From positions 1-29,921 of IMG/VR virus record IMGVR_UViG_3300044798_000668: a stretch of 29,921 nucleotides of DNA. One strand, written 5' to 3'. The stretch comes from a virus. Below the pieces are notes generated by a model. That model ran no database searches. It was not told where the DNA came from and worked only from the letters and a program-made list of their open reading frames with translations. The position numbers and the translations under genes are program-made. Positions 7,141 to 14,871 of this stretch are shown one piece after another (the stretch's first letter is position 1; each line of letters opens with the position of its first letter).

Positions 7141-8011
7141 GGTCGGCGTTGTCGGCACCGGTGTAGATCTTGCGCATCCAGACTTTGCAAGCTGTACAAT
7201 TAACGCCTTCAGTCTCGTCGGTTCGGATGTGAGCGATTCGGTGGGCCATGAGACAGGCATTGTTTGGTTGATCACGCGTATCGCTCCGCGAGCGGATGTT
7301 GTGGTCGCGAAGGATCGCATAGGCGCATACGGATACATGCACCAAGTCATAGATGCATGCGAGCGTCTGCGCCAACTTGGCGTTCAGATCGTGAACCTCT
7401 CAGTTGCGACCGACTTCCCAACAGACGGAACGGACCCGATCAGCCGAGAAGCAAACTATCTTGCTGAGAATGGTATTGTCGTCGTCACGGCAGCAGGCAA
7501 CAGGGGTCCCCGGTTTCAGACGATTGGCGCTCCTGGAGCTGCTGAACACGCTCTTACGGTTGGCAAGACGAACGATCGCGACCAGGTAAGTTGGGATAGT
7601 TCACGTGGTCCCACACTCGATGGCCGCCCAAAACCTGACTGCGTGGCACCGGGCGCTCGAATAATGGCTGCATCCCCACTTGCTCTACACAAGGGTGCAT
7701 ACTTCACCTTCGATTGTACGAGCTACGCGGTCCCGCACGTCGTCGGCACGCTTGCCCTACTGAAGGAAGCAAGTCCCGACGCCACGGCAAGCGCTCTGAA
7801 ACAAGCGATCATGGCGGGATGCGAACCAGCGAAACCATCCCTTCTCTCACGAACCGTCGGGCGATCTAGCTTCCGCGAGCGGCTTGCAACCAAGCTCAGT
7901 GTTGGTTTCGCAAGTCATGCAGACCCTCGGTGGAGCGCTGGCGTGGGTCGTGTGAACGCGTATCGAGCGTATGAGTGGTTGAGGAAGAATGAATCGACGA
8001 GTCCTAGTTGA
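7073..8011 (+). CDS. Subtilisin-like (S8) protease domain, catalytic Asp replaced
   Basis: A 312-residue protein that begins exactly where an S8 catalytic domain normally begins (WSLKRIQAPALWRLGFTGD). The His motif is GHET (H59), the oxyanion Asn is in AAGNRGP (N143), and the Ser motif is CTSYAVPHVVG (S217). The Asp motif, normally DTG, reads GTG (G28, codon 7154-7156), so the triad Asp is missing; GAC to GGC is a one-base change. The GTG start at 7073 follows GAGG at four bases, so independent translation is possible. A +1 shift between 7061 and 7137 would fuse it to the upstream propeptide. It may be an inactive binding protein, or the sequence may contain an error. Confidence 0.8.
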   Translation: MWSLKRIQAPALWRLGFTGDRVRVGVVGTGVDLAHPDFASCTINAFSLVGSDVSDSVGHETGIVWLITRIAPRADVVVAKDRIGAYGYMHQVIDACERLRQLGVQIVNLSVATDFPTDGTDPISREANYLAENGIVVVTAAGNRGPRFQTIGAPGAAEHALTVGKTNDRDQVSWDSSRGPTLDGRPKPDCVAPGARIMAASPLALHKGAYFTFDCTSYAVPHVVGTLALLKEASPDATASALKQAIMAGCEPAKPSLLSRTVGRSSFRERLATKLSVGFASHADPRWSAGVGRVNAYRAYEWLRKNESTSPS

Positions 8012-8330
8012 GCACCTGCTCCGCGGGCACGAGTTCATCCTGACAAGAGCGATGTCAAGCCATGACCGTTTCGCTACGTTGAAGAATCTTGAACGAGCGG
8101 AGAAGCGGTTTCTACTCAGCTTTCTCGCAAGTCTTGTTGGAAGTTCCTATTGGCTTGCGATGGAACTGTGGGGCCTGAACGTAGACGATTTGCTTGCACT
8201 CCCGGTTCACCGTGCCATCTCCATCGCTTCCGGCATCGCGCTTGGGGCCACATCGATTCTCGCCATTCTTGGATATCTCTCAATCGGACTCGTGATTGAG
8301 CGGGCCGTAGAGATCAAGCCGCGTGATTAG
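7989..8330 (+). CDS. Membrane protein with two helices
   Basis: A 113-residue protein whose ATG lies within the end of the protease gene behind GAGG. Residues 1-38 are basic and amphipathic; hydrophobic segments lie at about 42-62 and 76-103. No motif was recognised. The 23-base overlap suggests coupled translation with the protease, so the two may act at the same membrane. An internal ATG at residue 22 would give a shorter protein that keeps both helices. Confidence 0.55.
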   Translation: MNRRVLVEHLLRGHEFILTRAMSSHDRFATLKNLERAEKRFLLSFLASLVGSSYWLAMELWGLNVDDLLALPVHRAISIASGIALGATSILAILGYLSIGLVIERAVEIKPRD

Positions 8331-8332
8331 CG

Positions 8333-8689
8333 TTGAGCCGCAAGGATCCGTATGAGATCTGTACCATCTGCGAGACTATGCATCCCGCATCTGAGATGTG
8401 CGACAAATACGTTCGAAACGCGGAGACTAGTCTACCAGTACGCCTGCGCATCTGCCACTCGTGCCTGCATCCACGAATCACATACATTCAGAGCCGGATG
8501 CTACCAGCATTCGCGTTTGATGTGCCGCGAACTCTCATGGCGGCGCTCGCAAGTGTGCTTGTTGCGTTGAATGTGATCTTCGGCCTCATCATTGGCGGTT
8601 CTGTGGGTTTCGCTGTCGCGTTGAGCGGAATCATGGTTGGTGCGGGGATCCTCGTGGCGGTGGCGGCATCATGCATCCAATCCTCTTAG
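8333..8689 (+). CDS. Zinc-finger membrane protein
   Basis: A 118-residue protein with a TTG start two bases after the previous stop. C10-T-I-C13 and C41-H-S-C44, with C23 between them, form a probable zinc-binding head of about 45 residues. Two hydrophobic helices follow (about 66-85 and 88-114). A cytoplasmic zinc-ribbon head on a helical hairpin is a common adaptor design in archaea. It overlaps the next gene by 19 bases. Function is unknown. Confidence 0.6.
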   Translation: MSRKDPYEICTICETMHPASEMCDKYVRNAETSLPVRLRICHSCLHPRITYIQSRMLPAFAFDVPRTLMAALASVLVALNVIFGLIIGGSVGFAVALSGIMVGAGILVAVAASCIQSS

Positions 8690-9192
8690 TCGCGCTTGTC
8701 ATGATTGCCCAAGTGAACCCGAGCGTCACCGTAAGCACTGACAAGGGCTGGTACAGTCCCGGGGAACAAGTCATAGTTCGCGTCTCCACCACAGGCTTCG
8801 TCTCGAGTGAGCGGCTTTGGCTCTACGTGGACAAGCCTGACGGCCATAATCTCTACTTCACAGAACTATCCGCCTGTGGCGACACCATCATCGTGACACT
8901 ACCTCAGGATGTGCCTGACGGCATCTACACGATCACCGTCACGTGGGACCACAGATACGTAGAGACAGGATTCGTCGTCAAGAGCCAACCCGTTCCCGAG
9001 TTTCCCTTCACATTCTTGGTGTTGATTCTTGCCCTCGCGGTTGCGTCTACTGCCGTATCTCGGCGGAAAGCAAGCGTTAGTGCCGAGACTGTTGCCTTTG
9101 ATCCCCGAGCACACATGTTATGTCGAGGTGTTCGGCGGCGCCGCTGCGCTTCTCTTGAACAAGCCTCCGAGTCCCGTGGAGGTCTACAATGA
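8671..9192 (+). CDS. Secreted Ig-like protein with PEF-type membrane anchor
   Basis: A 173-residue protein. Residues 1-15 are a signal peptide-like segment, 16-104 a beta-sandwich with the pattern of an MG2/Ig-like domain (STDKGWYSPGEQVIVRVS, then DVPDGIYTITVTW), and 108-133 the sorting signal: VPEFP, a hydrophobic helix and RRK. VPEFP anchors are characteristic of surface proteins in many archaea and are the main host clue in the window. A 40-residue tail follows the RRK; it lies wholly within the overlap with the methyltransferase gene and is probably a by-product of it. The protein would be displayed on the outer face of the host membrane. Confidence 0.7.
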   Translation: MHPILLVALVMIAQVNPSVTVSTDKGWYSPGEQVIVRVSTTGFVSSERLWLYVDKPDGHNLYFTELSACGDTIIVTLPQDVPDGIYTITVTWDHRYVETGFVVKSQPVPEFPFTFLVLILALAVASTAVSRRKASVSAETVAFDPRAHMLCRGVRRRRCASLEQASESRGGLQ

Positions 9193-9886
9193 CGCTGATT
9201 CGGAACTAGTCAACCTCTTCGAGGTCGTGCGTGACGATGTGGACGCTTTCGTTAAGCGGGCTGATTGGCTGCTGTACAGTCGGGAACTCTATGAGAAGTG
9301 GAAAGGTGAGCTGAAAAACGGTAATGTGCCTGGGGATCGCGTTGAGCGTGCACTCAGATTCTGGTACCTGATGCGGTCCTCATTTGCCGCTCATCCGTAC
9401 AAGGGATGGGCGTTCTGCAGGAATGTGGGACGGAACCGCCCGCAGAGTTTGACAAACGCGCTCACCAGCATAGCCACAATCCATGACCGCCTCAAATCGG
9501 TCGAGATTGATCATCTTGACTTTAGGCGATGCATCAAGAACCGCGATGCATCGTCAACGTTCCTATTTGTCGATCCACCGTACTTGGATGCAGAAGAGTA
9601 CAGGCTCGGCGTCTTCACACTTGAGGATCATATAGACCTCGCTGACATCCTACATCACACGAAGAGCAAGTGGCTCCTGACGATCGGAGACCATCCCAAG
9701 ATACGCAGACTCTACACTGGCTTCCGGACAGAACACGTCAAGACGTACTTGTCGGTTCCGAAGACTATCGATGACAAGCGGCCCACATTCAAGCAGCGGA
9801 TCATCCGCAACTACGAGATACCCAAAGAACCTCTCTATGTGCCCAGCGCCGCGCAAGTAGCTCCTCTGGACTTGTTTGACATTTGA
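9029..9886 (+). CDS. Dam-type DNA adenine-N6 methyltransferase
   Basis: A 285-residue protein with the order of motifs of the D12 class: YLGGKQALVP (10-19), the AdoMet-binding VEVFGGAAALL (32-42), YNDADSELVNLF (53-64), and the catalytic D182-P-P-Y185 in FVDPPYLDAEEY. It transfers methyl groups from AdoMet to adenine in a short DNA site. The start at TTG 9029 is chosen because homologues begin just before the YLGGK motif, which leaves a 164-base overlap with the anchor gene in another frame. No restriction enzyme is seen nearby, so it is probably an orphan methylase protecting viral DNA or marking it for packaging. Confidence 0.88.
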   Translation: MPSRLRLLPYLGGKQALVPRLLPLIPEHTCYVEVFGGAAALLLNKPPSPVEVYNDADSELVNLFEVVRDDVDAFVKRADWLLYSRELYEKWKGELKNGNVPGDRVERALRFWYLMRSSFAAHPYKGWAFCRNVGRNRPQSLTNALTSIATIHDRLKSVEIDHLDFRRCIKNRDASSTFLFVDPPYLDAEEYRLGVFTLEDHIDLADILHHTKSKWLLTIGDHPKIRRLYTGFRTEHVKTYLSVPKTIDDKRPTFKQRIIRNYEIPKEPLYVPSAAQVAPLDLFDI

Positions 9887-9904
9887 TCTTGAAGGGTCGA
9901 GGAC

Positions 9905-10414
9905 TTGCACGGTAAGGGTACGCCCTTCTTCTCGCTGAGGCTCCCGAAGGCCATTCGAGCTAGGCTGGAAAGCGACGCAACAGACCTCGGCGTGACCTCA
10001 TCGGGCTACGTTCGCGCAATCCTGGTGGCCCACCTGAGCCTCGGAAGACGAGAGAATCAGGGTGTGATACACCCTGTGTCACATTCCGATCTTGACCACG
10101 CCGTGAAGCGGTTCCTGCTCGCCTACCACATGAGCGTCTCGGTAGCCGGTCTACCAGGTAAGGAGAGACGGAACGACCTCGAGGGGCTCAGCTGGACGGC
10201 CGTCGAGGAGGCTGTCAAATTCGCCAAAGCCCAGGAAGACCCCATCGTGCGCCTCTTGGCGATGCGGGTCGTCAGTTCGCTCATCCGCACCGAACTAGCC
10301 ATCCTACATGAGCAGGATCAAGCCTACGTCGACGAACTCGTCGCGGAAGTAGAGGCTAACCGCCGTGAGCTTGAAGCGAAAATTAGAGCGATCGCGGGAA
10401 GGAAAGCGTCTTGA
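9905..10414 (+). CDS. Ribbon-helix-helix protein, probable small terminase subunit
   Basis: A 169-residue protein with a TTG start. Residues 7-47 fit a ribbon-helix-helix domain (FFSLRLPKAIRARLESDATD, then GVTSSGYVRAILVAHL). The remainder is helical, ending in a charged helix (VDELVAEVEANRRELEAKIR) suited to oligomerisation. Position directly before, and overlapping by 50 bases, the large terminase gene is what is expected of a small terminase that recognises the packaging site. The fold and position support that role; no direct homologue is recognised, and a transcriptional regulator is the alternative. Confidence 0.55.
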   Translation: MHGKGTPFFSLRLPKAIRARLESDATDLGVTSSGYVRAILVAHLSLGRRENQGVIHPVSHSDLDHAVKRFLLAYHMSVSVAGLPGKERRNDLEGLSWTAVEEAVKFAKAQEDPIVRLLAMRVVSSLIRTELAILHEQDQAYVDELVAEVEANRRELEAKIRAIAGRKAS

Positions 10415-11261
10415 GGCAAACGCCACGCCCGACGCCTTTCTCCGCCTCAAAGAGATCGCTGCAAAGGGCGTTGTCCCATTCTGCCGTGAAGCTCTAGGTT
10501 TCGATCCTACAGACTATCAGGTGAGATTTCTCCAAGACACGGGGCAGTTCATAGCGCAGTGCTGGTGTCGACAGTCCGGGAAAGACCACTCGGCCTCCAG
10601 CAAGTTCTTCTGGTATGCGGTTGACAATGACGCGGTCCAACTCGCCGTCGTCGGCCCAAGCTTCCGGCAAAGCAAACTCGTGATCCGCAAGATCAACTCC
10701 TTCATCCAGAACAAGCTGCCCGAGGACATTCCCTACCGCGAGGTCATAGTCGGCCGAAAACTCCTGAGAACCAAGGTCGCCTTGGTCAACGGATCGGTGA
10801 TCGAGGCCTACCCCTGCAACGCCGACACGATCAGGGGGCCCACGCTCAACGGGATCCTGGCGACGGAGTTCAACTTCGTCAGAGACGACGAGGACCTATA
10901 TGATGCGATTCTCTTCACGCTTGGCACGACCAACGGCTTCTTGATAGCAAACTCGACGCCCTGGTCTCGGGATCATCTCTTCTACAAGATGTGCAAGGAC
11001 CCGGACTTTAGCGACTTCAAGTGCTCCCACGTCACCTGGGAAGACGCGCAGGAACCGAAGGGCCCGCTCAAGAAGAGCATACTTGCGAAGATCAGGAAAC
11101 AGCTTGCCGCCGACCCTTGGCGATGGCAGCGTGAGATGGAAGCCGAATGGAGCGAAGACGAGTCAAGCTGGCTCCCGCAGACACTGATCGGCCAATGCCA
11201 GGACAGCATGCTCGAGATCCGCCTGATCGATAAACGTCACAGCTTCTGGACCGTGAACTGA
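10365..11261 (+). CDS. Large terminase, ATPase part
   Basis: A 298-residue protein carrying the packaging ATPase domain. The adenine-binding Q motif is at TDYQVRFLQ (49-57), Walker A at CRQSGKDHS (68-76), a Walker B-like strand at GILATEF (163-169) with E168 but Thr in place of the usual Asp, and the coupling motif ANSTPW at 195-200. The C-terminal WRWQREMEAEWSEDESSWL is the usual bridge into the nuclease domain, yet the ORF stops 36 residues after that. The nuclease domain is encoded by a separate downstream ORF. The GTG start overlaps the upstream gene. ATPases of this type drive DNA into the prohead at the portal. Confidence 0.88.
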   Translation: MSLKRKLERSREGKRLEANATPDAFLRLKEIAAKGVVPFCREALGFDPTDYQVRFLQDTGQFIAQCWCRQSGKDHSASSKFFWYAVDNDAVQLAVVGPSFRQSKLVIRKINSFIQNKLPEDIPYREVIVGRKLLRTKVALVNGSVIEAYPCNADTIRGPTLNGILATEFNFVRDDEDLYDAILFTLGTTNGFLIANSTPWSRDHLFYKMCKDPDFSDFKCSHVTWEDAQEPKGPLKKSILAKIRKQLAADPWRWQREMEAEWSEDESSWLPQTLIGQCQDSMLEIRLIDKRHSFWTVN

Positions 11262-11446
11262 CCCGCGACACATCATCCGGTCAAAGCTAGGCAGAGCAGC
11301 CAAGTCGCGACGCAAACCAAGTATCCTGGAAGCGCTCGTGTGAATGTGATGCGCTCGAACTCTTCCCAGAAAACCTCGTCGAAGATCCACAAGGCCAGTC
11401 CAGATCAGATGATCCCTTTCTCGTTTATGAGTCTGGTGGCATCACC
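11262..11446 (+). other. Interruption between the two terminase domains
   Basis: A 185-base stretch between the ATPase stop and the nuclease TTG. The nuclease frame is open from 11291 and reads like protein (CECDALELFPENLVEDP, then DDPFLVYESGGITL), but has no ATG, GTG or TTG before 11447 and meets stops at 11231 and 11288. The ATPase frame stops at 11259. One frameshift cannot therefore join the domains; an intron-like insert, two lesions or real gene fission remain possible. Confidence 0.5.
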
Positions 11447-12016
11447 TTGGCTGCGACGATTCCCGAACTCACCGGCAACTTCTACGTCGGCGTCGACCTT
11501 GCAAAGAAGGAAGATTTCACCGCTGTCGCGGTGCTAAGAAAAGACGAGGATGCGTTTCGGCTCGTCCACCTGAATGTGTTTCCGCAAGGCACCGAGTACG
11601 TGGGCATCATCAACTACTTGAAAGCGCTCAGCGAGCGGCTCAAGACAATTCATCGCTTCCTCGTCGACCAGACAGGCGTTGGGGAGGCTGTCCTTGAGCA
11701 AGCACAGAAAACCGTGCCCAACATCGAAGGCGTTGTGTTGACGGCGCCGCAGAAACAGGACATCCTCGGATATCTGAAGTTGATGATGCAGGAGCGCCGC
11801 GTGCTCTTCCCATACGAGCTCGACTTTCTCCAGGAACTGAATGTAGAACGCTTCGAGCTATCGAAGTCAGGGCAAGTCCTGTTCTCGCATCCGGCTGGAA
11901 CGCATGACGATCGCTTGTGGGCATTTGCCCTTGCCGTCTTCGCGACAAAGGCGACGCCGTATCCGCAGCTGAAACGTTCCCACACGACATGGCTTGATCG
12001 TTCAACCTCCTCTTGA
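11447..12016 (+). CDS. Large terminase, nuclease part
   Basis: A 189-residue protein with the RNase H-like fold of terminase nucleases: strand NFYVGVDLAKKEDFTAVAVL with D17, a second acidic site at FLVDQTGVGE (D74), and HDDRLWAFALAVFA near the end (D154/D155). These acidic residues bind two metals and cut concatemeric DNA. TTG 11447 is the first usable start, about nine bases after GGTGG. The stop overlaps the region just before the portal start. In most viruses this domain is fused to the ATPase; here it would have to associate with it in trans unless the transcript is processed. Confidence 0.85.
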   Translation: MAATIPELTGNFYVGVDLAKKEDFTAVAVLRKDEDAFRLVHLNVFPQGTEYVGIINYLKALSERLKTIHRFLVDQTGVGEAVLEQAQKTVPNIEGVVLTAPQKQDILGYLKLMMQERRVLFPYELDFLQELNVERFELSKSGQVLFSHPAGTHDDRLWAFALAVFATKATPYPQLKRSHTTWLDRSTSS

Positions 12017-12027
12017 GGCGTCACCGC

Positions 12028-13491
12028 ATGAAGAAGAAAGACCGCAAGCCAAAGCCTGAGCGACGTATCGCGATTACTGCTCGCGCTGTCACAATCTCAG
12101 CTCAACACGTCAGTCGGAGACGCAAGCCCAGAGATACGCTCGTGAATGTTGCAGGCGGGCCGCCGCATGGTCACTCTGGTCGCAAGCGCTTGATCATGAC
12201 GGTCCGCGGCGCGGCCACGTCTGGCGTCACATTTCTGCGACGCACCGACACGATATGGAGAGGCCTCGACGACTACTACCGAGAGTATTGCCGCAACTTC
12301 CTAGTGCGCGGCGCCATTGATGCCCGCGCGTTCTGGGCCACCAAAGAAGGATTTGAAACCGTCATTGAGGATGTGGTACCTGGCAAGATCTCCGAAGAGA
12401 AGAAGGTTGAGCTGAAAGCCTACGTTGACAAGATCAACGGTGATGTGAAGCTCGACAATCGCTTGCGGTTGGCGTTGGTCAAGGCGCCGATTTGGGGCAA
12501 GGCTGGTTTCGAGATCGAGTTCCAGAAGAAAGACGCGCCTTGGCTTCCAGGAAACCCGCCAGTCAGCCTGAACTCGCTCAAGTCAACGCTGCTCGCCCCT
12601 AAGGTGGATCCTGACGTCTGGAAGCTCACCAGTTTCGAGTACAATGGAAGGCCAGACTTCTACAAGCCTGAGGAGGTCATATTCTTTGTCCGCAACGAGA
12701 TCGATGACGACTGGCAGGGAAGAAGCGATATCGAACCCGTGCTAGTCGAGTCGATACTCGATGACCGGATAATACGTGAGGACTTGATGGAGGCCGCAAC
12801 GACTCTCTGGGCAGGGATTGCGGTTCATCAGCTGAATCTGGAGAAGGCAGCGAAAGCGGGCATCACAACGGACGAAGATATCGACAAGATCATGGAAGAC
12901 TATCGAGAGCAACTCAAGCCGGGAAAACACGTCATCACCGACGATCTATGGGATATCCAAGTTCACGACCTGAAACCTGATCTCGGGCAGCTCTTAGCTG
13001 TCTCTGACAAACTGGAGCGCCGGATACTGGGCTCATTCAAAGTGCCGCGCTTCCTGCTCAACATCGAGAAGGAACTCAACCGTGCCACCGCCGAGAAGGA
13101 ACTCGAGGGCTTCGTAGAAGGGCCTGCGGCGGATGATCAGCGCTGGCTCAAACGTATCGTGGAAGCACAGTGGTACGATCGCCTCACACGACAATTCCTG
13201 CAGTTGAAGCCGGAAGATCCACTCCCTGTACGCGTGGTGCACCGCTGGCGGCAGATCAGAGTCGAAGACTGGTTGAACTTGCTTGATGCGGCGGTGAAAG
13301 GATACGGCGAAGGCCGCGGTCCACTAAGTCTGCCGAAATTCTATGAACTCGTGCGCGACGGAAGAGCAACCAAGTTCGACCCGCAAGAGGCGGCGTCTCA
13401 GCCTACCAGTCAGCCGGTTGAGATCCCACTTGACATTGTCGCTCGTCCGAAACGGAGCCAAGAGAAGCCACAGATCAACACCCCAGCCTGA
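12028..13491 (+). CDS. Portal protein
   Basis: A protein of 487 residues from the ATG at 12028, which follows a GAGG motif; a TTG five codons earlier is possible. The length and features fit a portal: a basic N-terminus, the wing-like core with YKPEEVIFFVRNE and WQGRSDIEPVLVE, then the conserved block GSFKVPRFLLNIEKELNRAT and a long helix, and a Pro/Gln-rich tail. Twelve copies would form the ring at one capsid vertex that docks the terminase and later the tail. Position between terminase and protease genes is canonical. Confidence 0.88.
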   Translation: MKKKDRKPKPERRIAITARAVTISAQHVSRRRKPRDTLVNVAGGPPHGHSGRKRLIMTVRGAATSGVTFLRRTDTIWRGLDDYYREYCRNFLVRGAIDARAFWATKEGFETVIEDVVPGKISEEKKVELKAYVDKINGDVKLDNRLRLALVKAPIWGKAGFEIEFQKKDAPWLPGNPPVSLNSLKSTLLAPKVDPDVWKLTSFEYNGRPDFYKPEEVIFFVRNEIDDDWQGRSDIEPVLVESILDDRIIREDLMEAATTLWAGIAVHQLNLEKAAKAGITTDEDIDKIMEDYREQLKPGKHVITDDLWDIQVHDLKPDLGQLLAVSDKLERRILGSFKVPRFLLNIEKELNRATAEKELEGFVEGPAADDQRWLKRIVEAQWYDRLTRQFLQLKPEDPLPVRVVHRWRQIRVEDWLNLLDAAVKGYGEGRGPLSLPKFYELVRDGRATKFDPQEAASQPTSQPVEIPLDIVARPKRSQEKPQINTPA

Positions 13492-13500
13492 GGAATAATC

Positions 13501-14871
13501 ATGCCCCTGCCCACACCGGACAAGAATGAGTCGGAATCAGACTTCATCACTCGCTGCCTAGCAGATGAGACTGTGAAGAATGATTTTGCAGGCGAGAACC
13601 AGCGCCTCGCTGTCTGTTACGCTCAATGGCGCCGGGATAAACCTCAAACACTGGGCAAGCTGCAATACTGCGTCAGAGCGCAAGCCGTCGAGCAGGATGG
13701 AAAGAAGTACGCGCTGATCGAAGTCATAGATGAGAATATCTCCGGTCCCTGCGAGTCACCGCCAGGCACGAAAGTCCGCATCAACCCTGCCGGAAAGGCC
13801 AGAGCTCTCGGCAGCCTACTCGATAAACCTCTGCTTGGTCCACCCGAATTAGCGCATGAGGCCACACAGGTTGTCGGGCATCCGGTTGATTTTACCAGCA
13901 ATCACGCAACACGCGTCCTCTACGAGATCCCCGATTCAGGAAATTGGGACCGGATAGACCGTGGTGAGTGGGGCCCCGTAAGCCCGAAGATGACACCCAT
14001 CAAAGCTCACTATGAGGGCGACACATTCGTCCTAGACGAGTGGACGTGGGACAATGTGGCCTTCGTGCCCAAAGGCGCCTTCCTGAATGCAGGCGTCAAA
14101 TCCACATGCATCGATGATCCGCGCCTTTGCGGCTTCACCCCTGAGAAGCCCTACGGTTTCTATGGGGCGATCGCCGCGGCGCTTGATTCACAGTCACGGC
14201 TGAAGGCCCAAAGGCCGAGAACCGAGACAGATGTGGCCCACTATTCGCCGGAAGGCAAGCAAGTGGACCGAGAAAAAACCGGAGGTCCACCAGGAGGTGT
14301 GACCATGGAAAAATACGAACATGAGAAAGTGATCGCTGAACTCACAGACAAGAACACGAAACTCGACGCTGAAGTGAAGGATCTGAAGGCGAAGGCCGCA
14401 GAACTGACCAAGACAAACGAGAAGCTCGGCGCTGAGGTCAAGGACTTGAAAGCGAAGGCAGCCGCTCCTGCGGCAGAAGCGAAGCCAGCGGCACCTGTTG
14501 CCGCGTCGGACGCTATGGTCGCGGTTCAAGCGGAACTGAAGGCCGTCAAGGCTGAGTACGAAGGTCTGAAGGCTTGGAAAGTCGCCGCAGAAGACGCGGA
14601 CCACATGCACCGCGTGCAGGATGTGGTGGATCTACGCATCAAGAACGGCGTGCTTGACGCGAAGAACGTTCAGGCAGCCGTTGAATCTCTCAAGAAATTA
14701 CCGAACGATGCGCTCGACGCGATGAAAGCAGACCTCGAAGCCGTGAAGGGCAAGTTCGATTCTTTGCCCAGCGGCCCGAAGGCTCGCTTGATCCCATCCG
14801 TCGCGGCTCGTTTCGACCCAATGCAAGCCACGATCGGTGACCTCGTTGGCAAGAAGCCAGGTGAGAAGTAA
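13501..14871 (+). CDS. Fused prohead protease and scaffold
   Basis: A 456-residue protein. Residues 9-43 carry the phage head-protein signature ESESDFITRCLADE, then NQRLAVCYAQWRR. Residues 50-200 are a beta-rich domain suited to a prohead protease; H127 (VVGHPVDF) and S161 (WGPVSPKM) are candidate catalytic residues, but the family assignment is by pattern only. Residues 269-325 form a heptad-like coiled coil with repeated AEVKDLKAKAAEL/A, then an Ala/Pro linker and a helical tail: a scaffold. An in-frame start inside the gene would make the scaffold alone. The protease would remove scaffold before DNA is packaged. Confidence 0.75.
   Translation: MPLPTPDKNESESDFITRCLADETVKNDFAGENQRLAVCYAQWRRDKPQTLGKLQYCVRAQAVEQDGKKYALIEVIDENISGPCESPPGTKVRINPAGKARALGSLLDKPLLGPPELAHEATQVVGHPVDFTSNHATRVLYEIPDSGNWDRIDRGEWGPVSPKMTPIKAHYEGDTFVLDEWTWDNVAFVPKGAFLNAGVKSTCIDDPRLCGFTPEKPYGFYGAIAAALDSQSRLKAQRPRTETDVAHYSPEGKQVDREKTGGPPGGVTMEKYEHEKVIAELTDKNTKLDAEVKDLKAKAAELTKTNEKLGAEVKDLKAKAAAPAAEAKPAAPVAASDAMVAVQAELKAVKAEYEGLKAWKVAAEDADHMHRVQDVVDLRIKNGVLDAKNVQAAVESLKKLPNDALDAMKADLEAVKGKFDSLPSGPKARLIPSVAARFDPMQATIGDLVGKKPGEK
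14305..14871 (+). CDS. Nested scaffold protein (internal in-frame start)
   Basis: An ATG at 14305 is in frame with the protease gene and is preceded by GGAGGTG at 14293-14299, five bases away, a better ribosome site than most real starts in the window. It opens precisely at the junction between the protease domain and the coiled coil, giving a 188-residue scaffold. This is the arrangement of lambda C and Nu3, where one gene yields protease-scaffold and free scaffold. Expression from the internal start is inferred. Confidence 0.65.
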   Translation: MEKYEHEKVIAELTDKNTKLDAEVKDLKAKAAELTKTNEKLGAEVKDLKAKAAAPAAEAKPAAPVAASDAMVAVQAELKAVKAEYEGLKAWKVAAEDADHMHRVQDVVDLRIKNGVLDAKNVQAAVESLKKLPNDALDAMKADLEAVKGKFDSLPSGPKARLIPSVAARFDPMQATIGDLVGKKPGEK

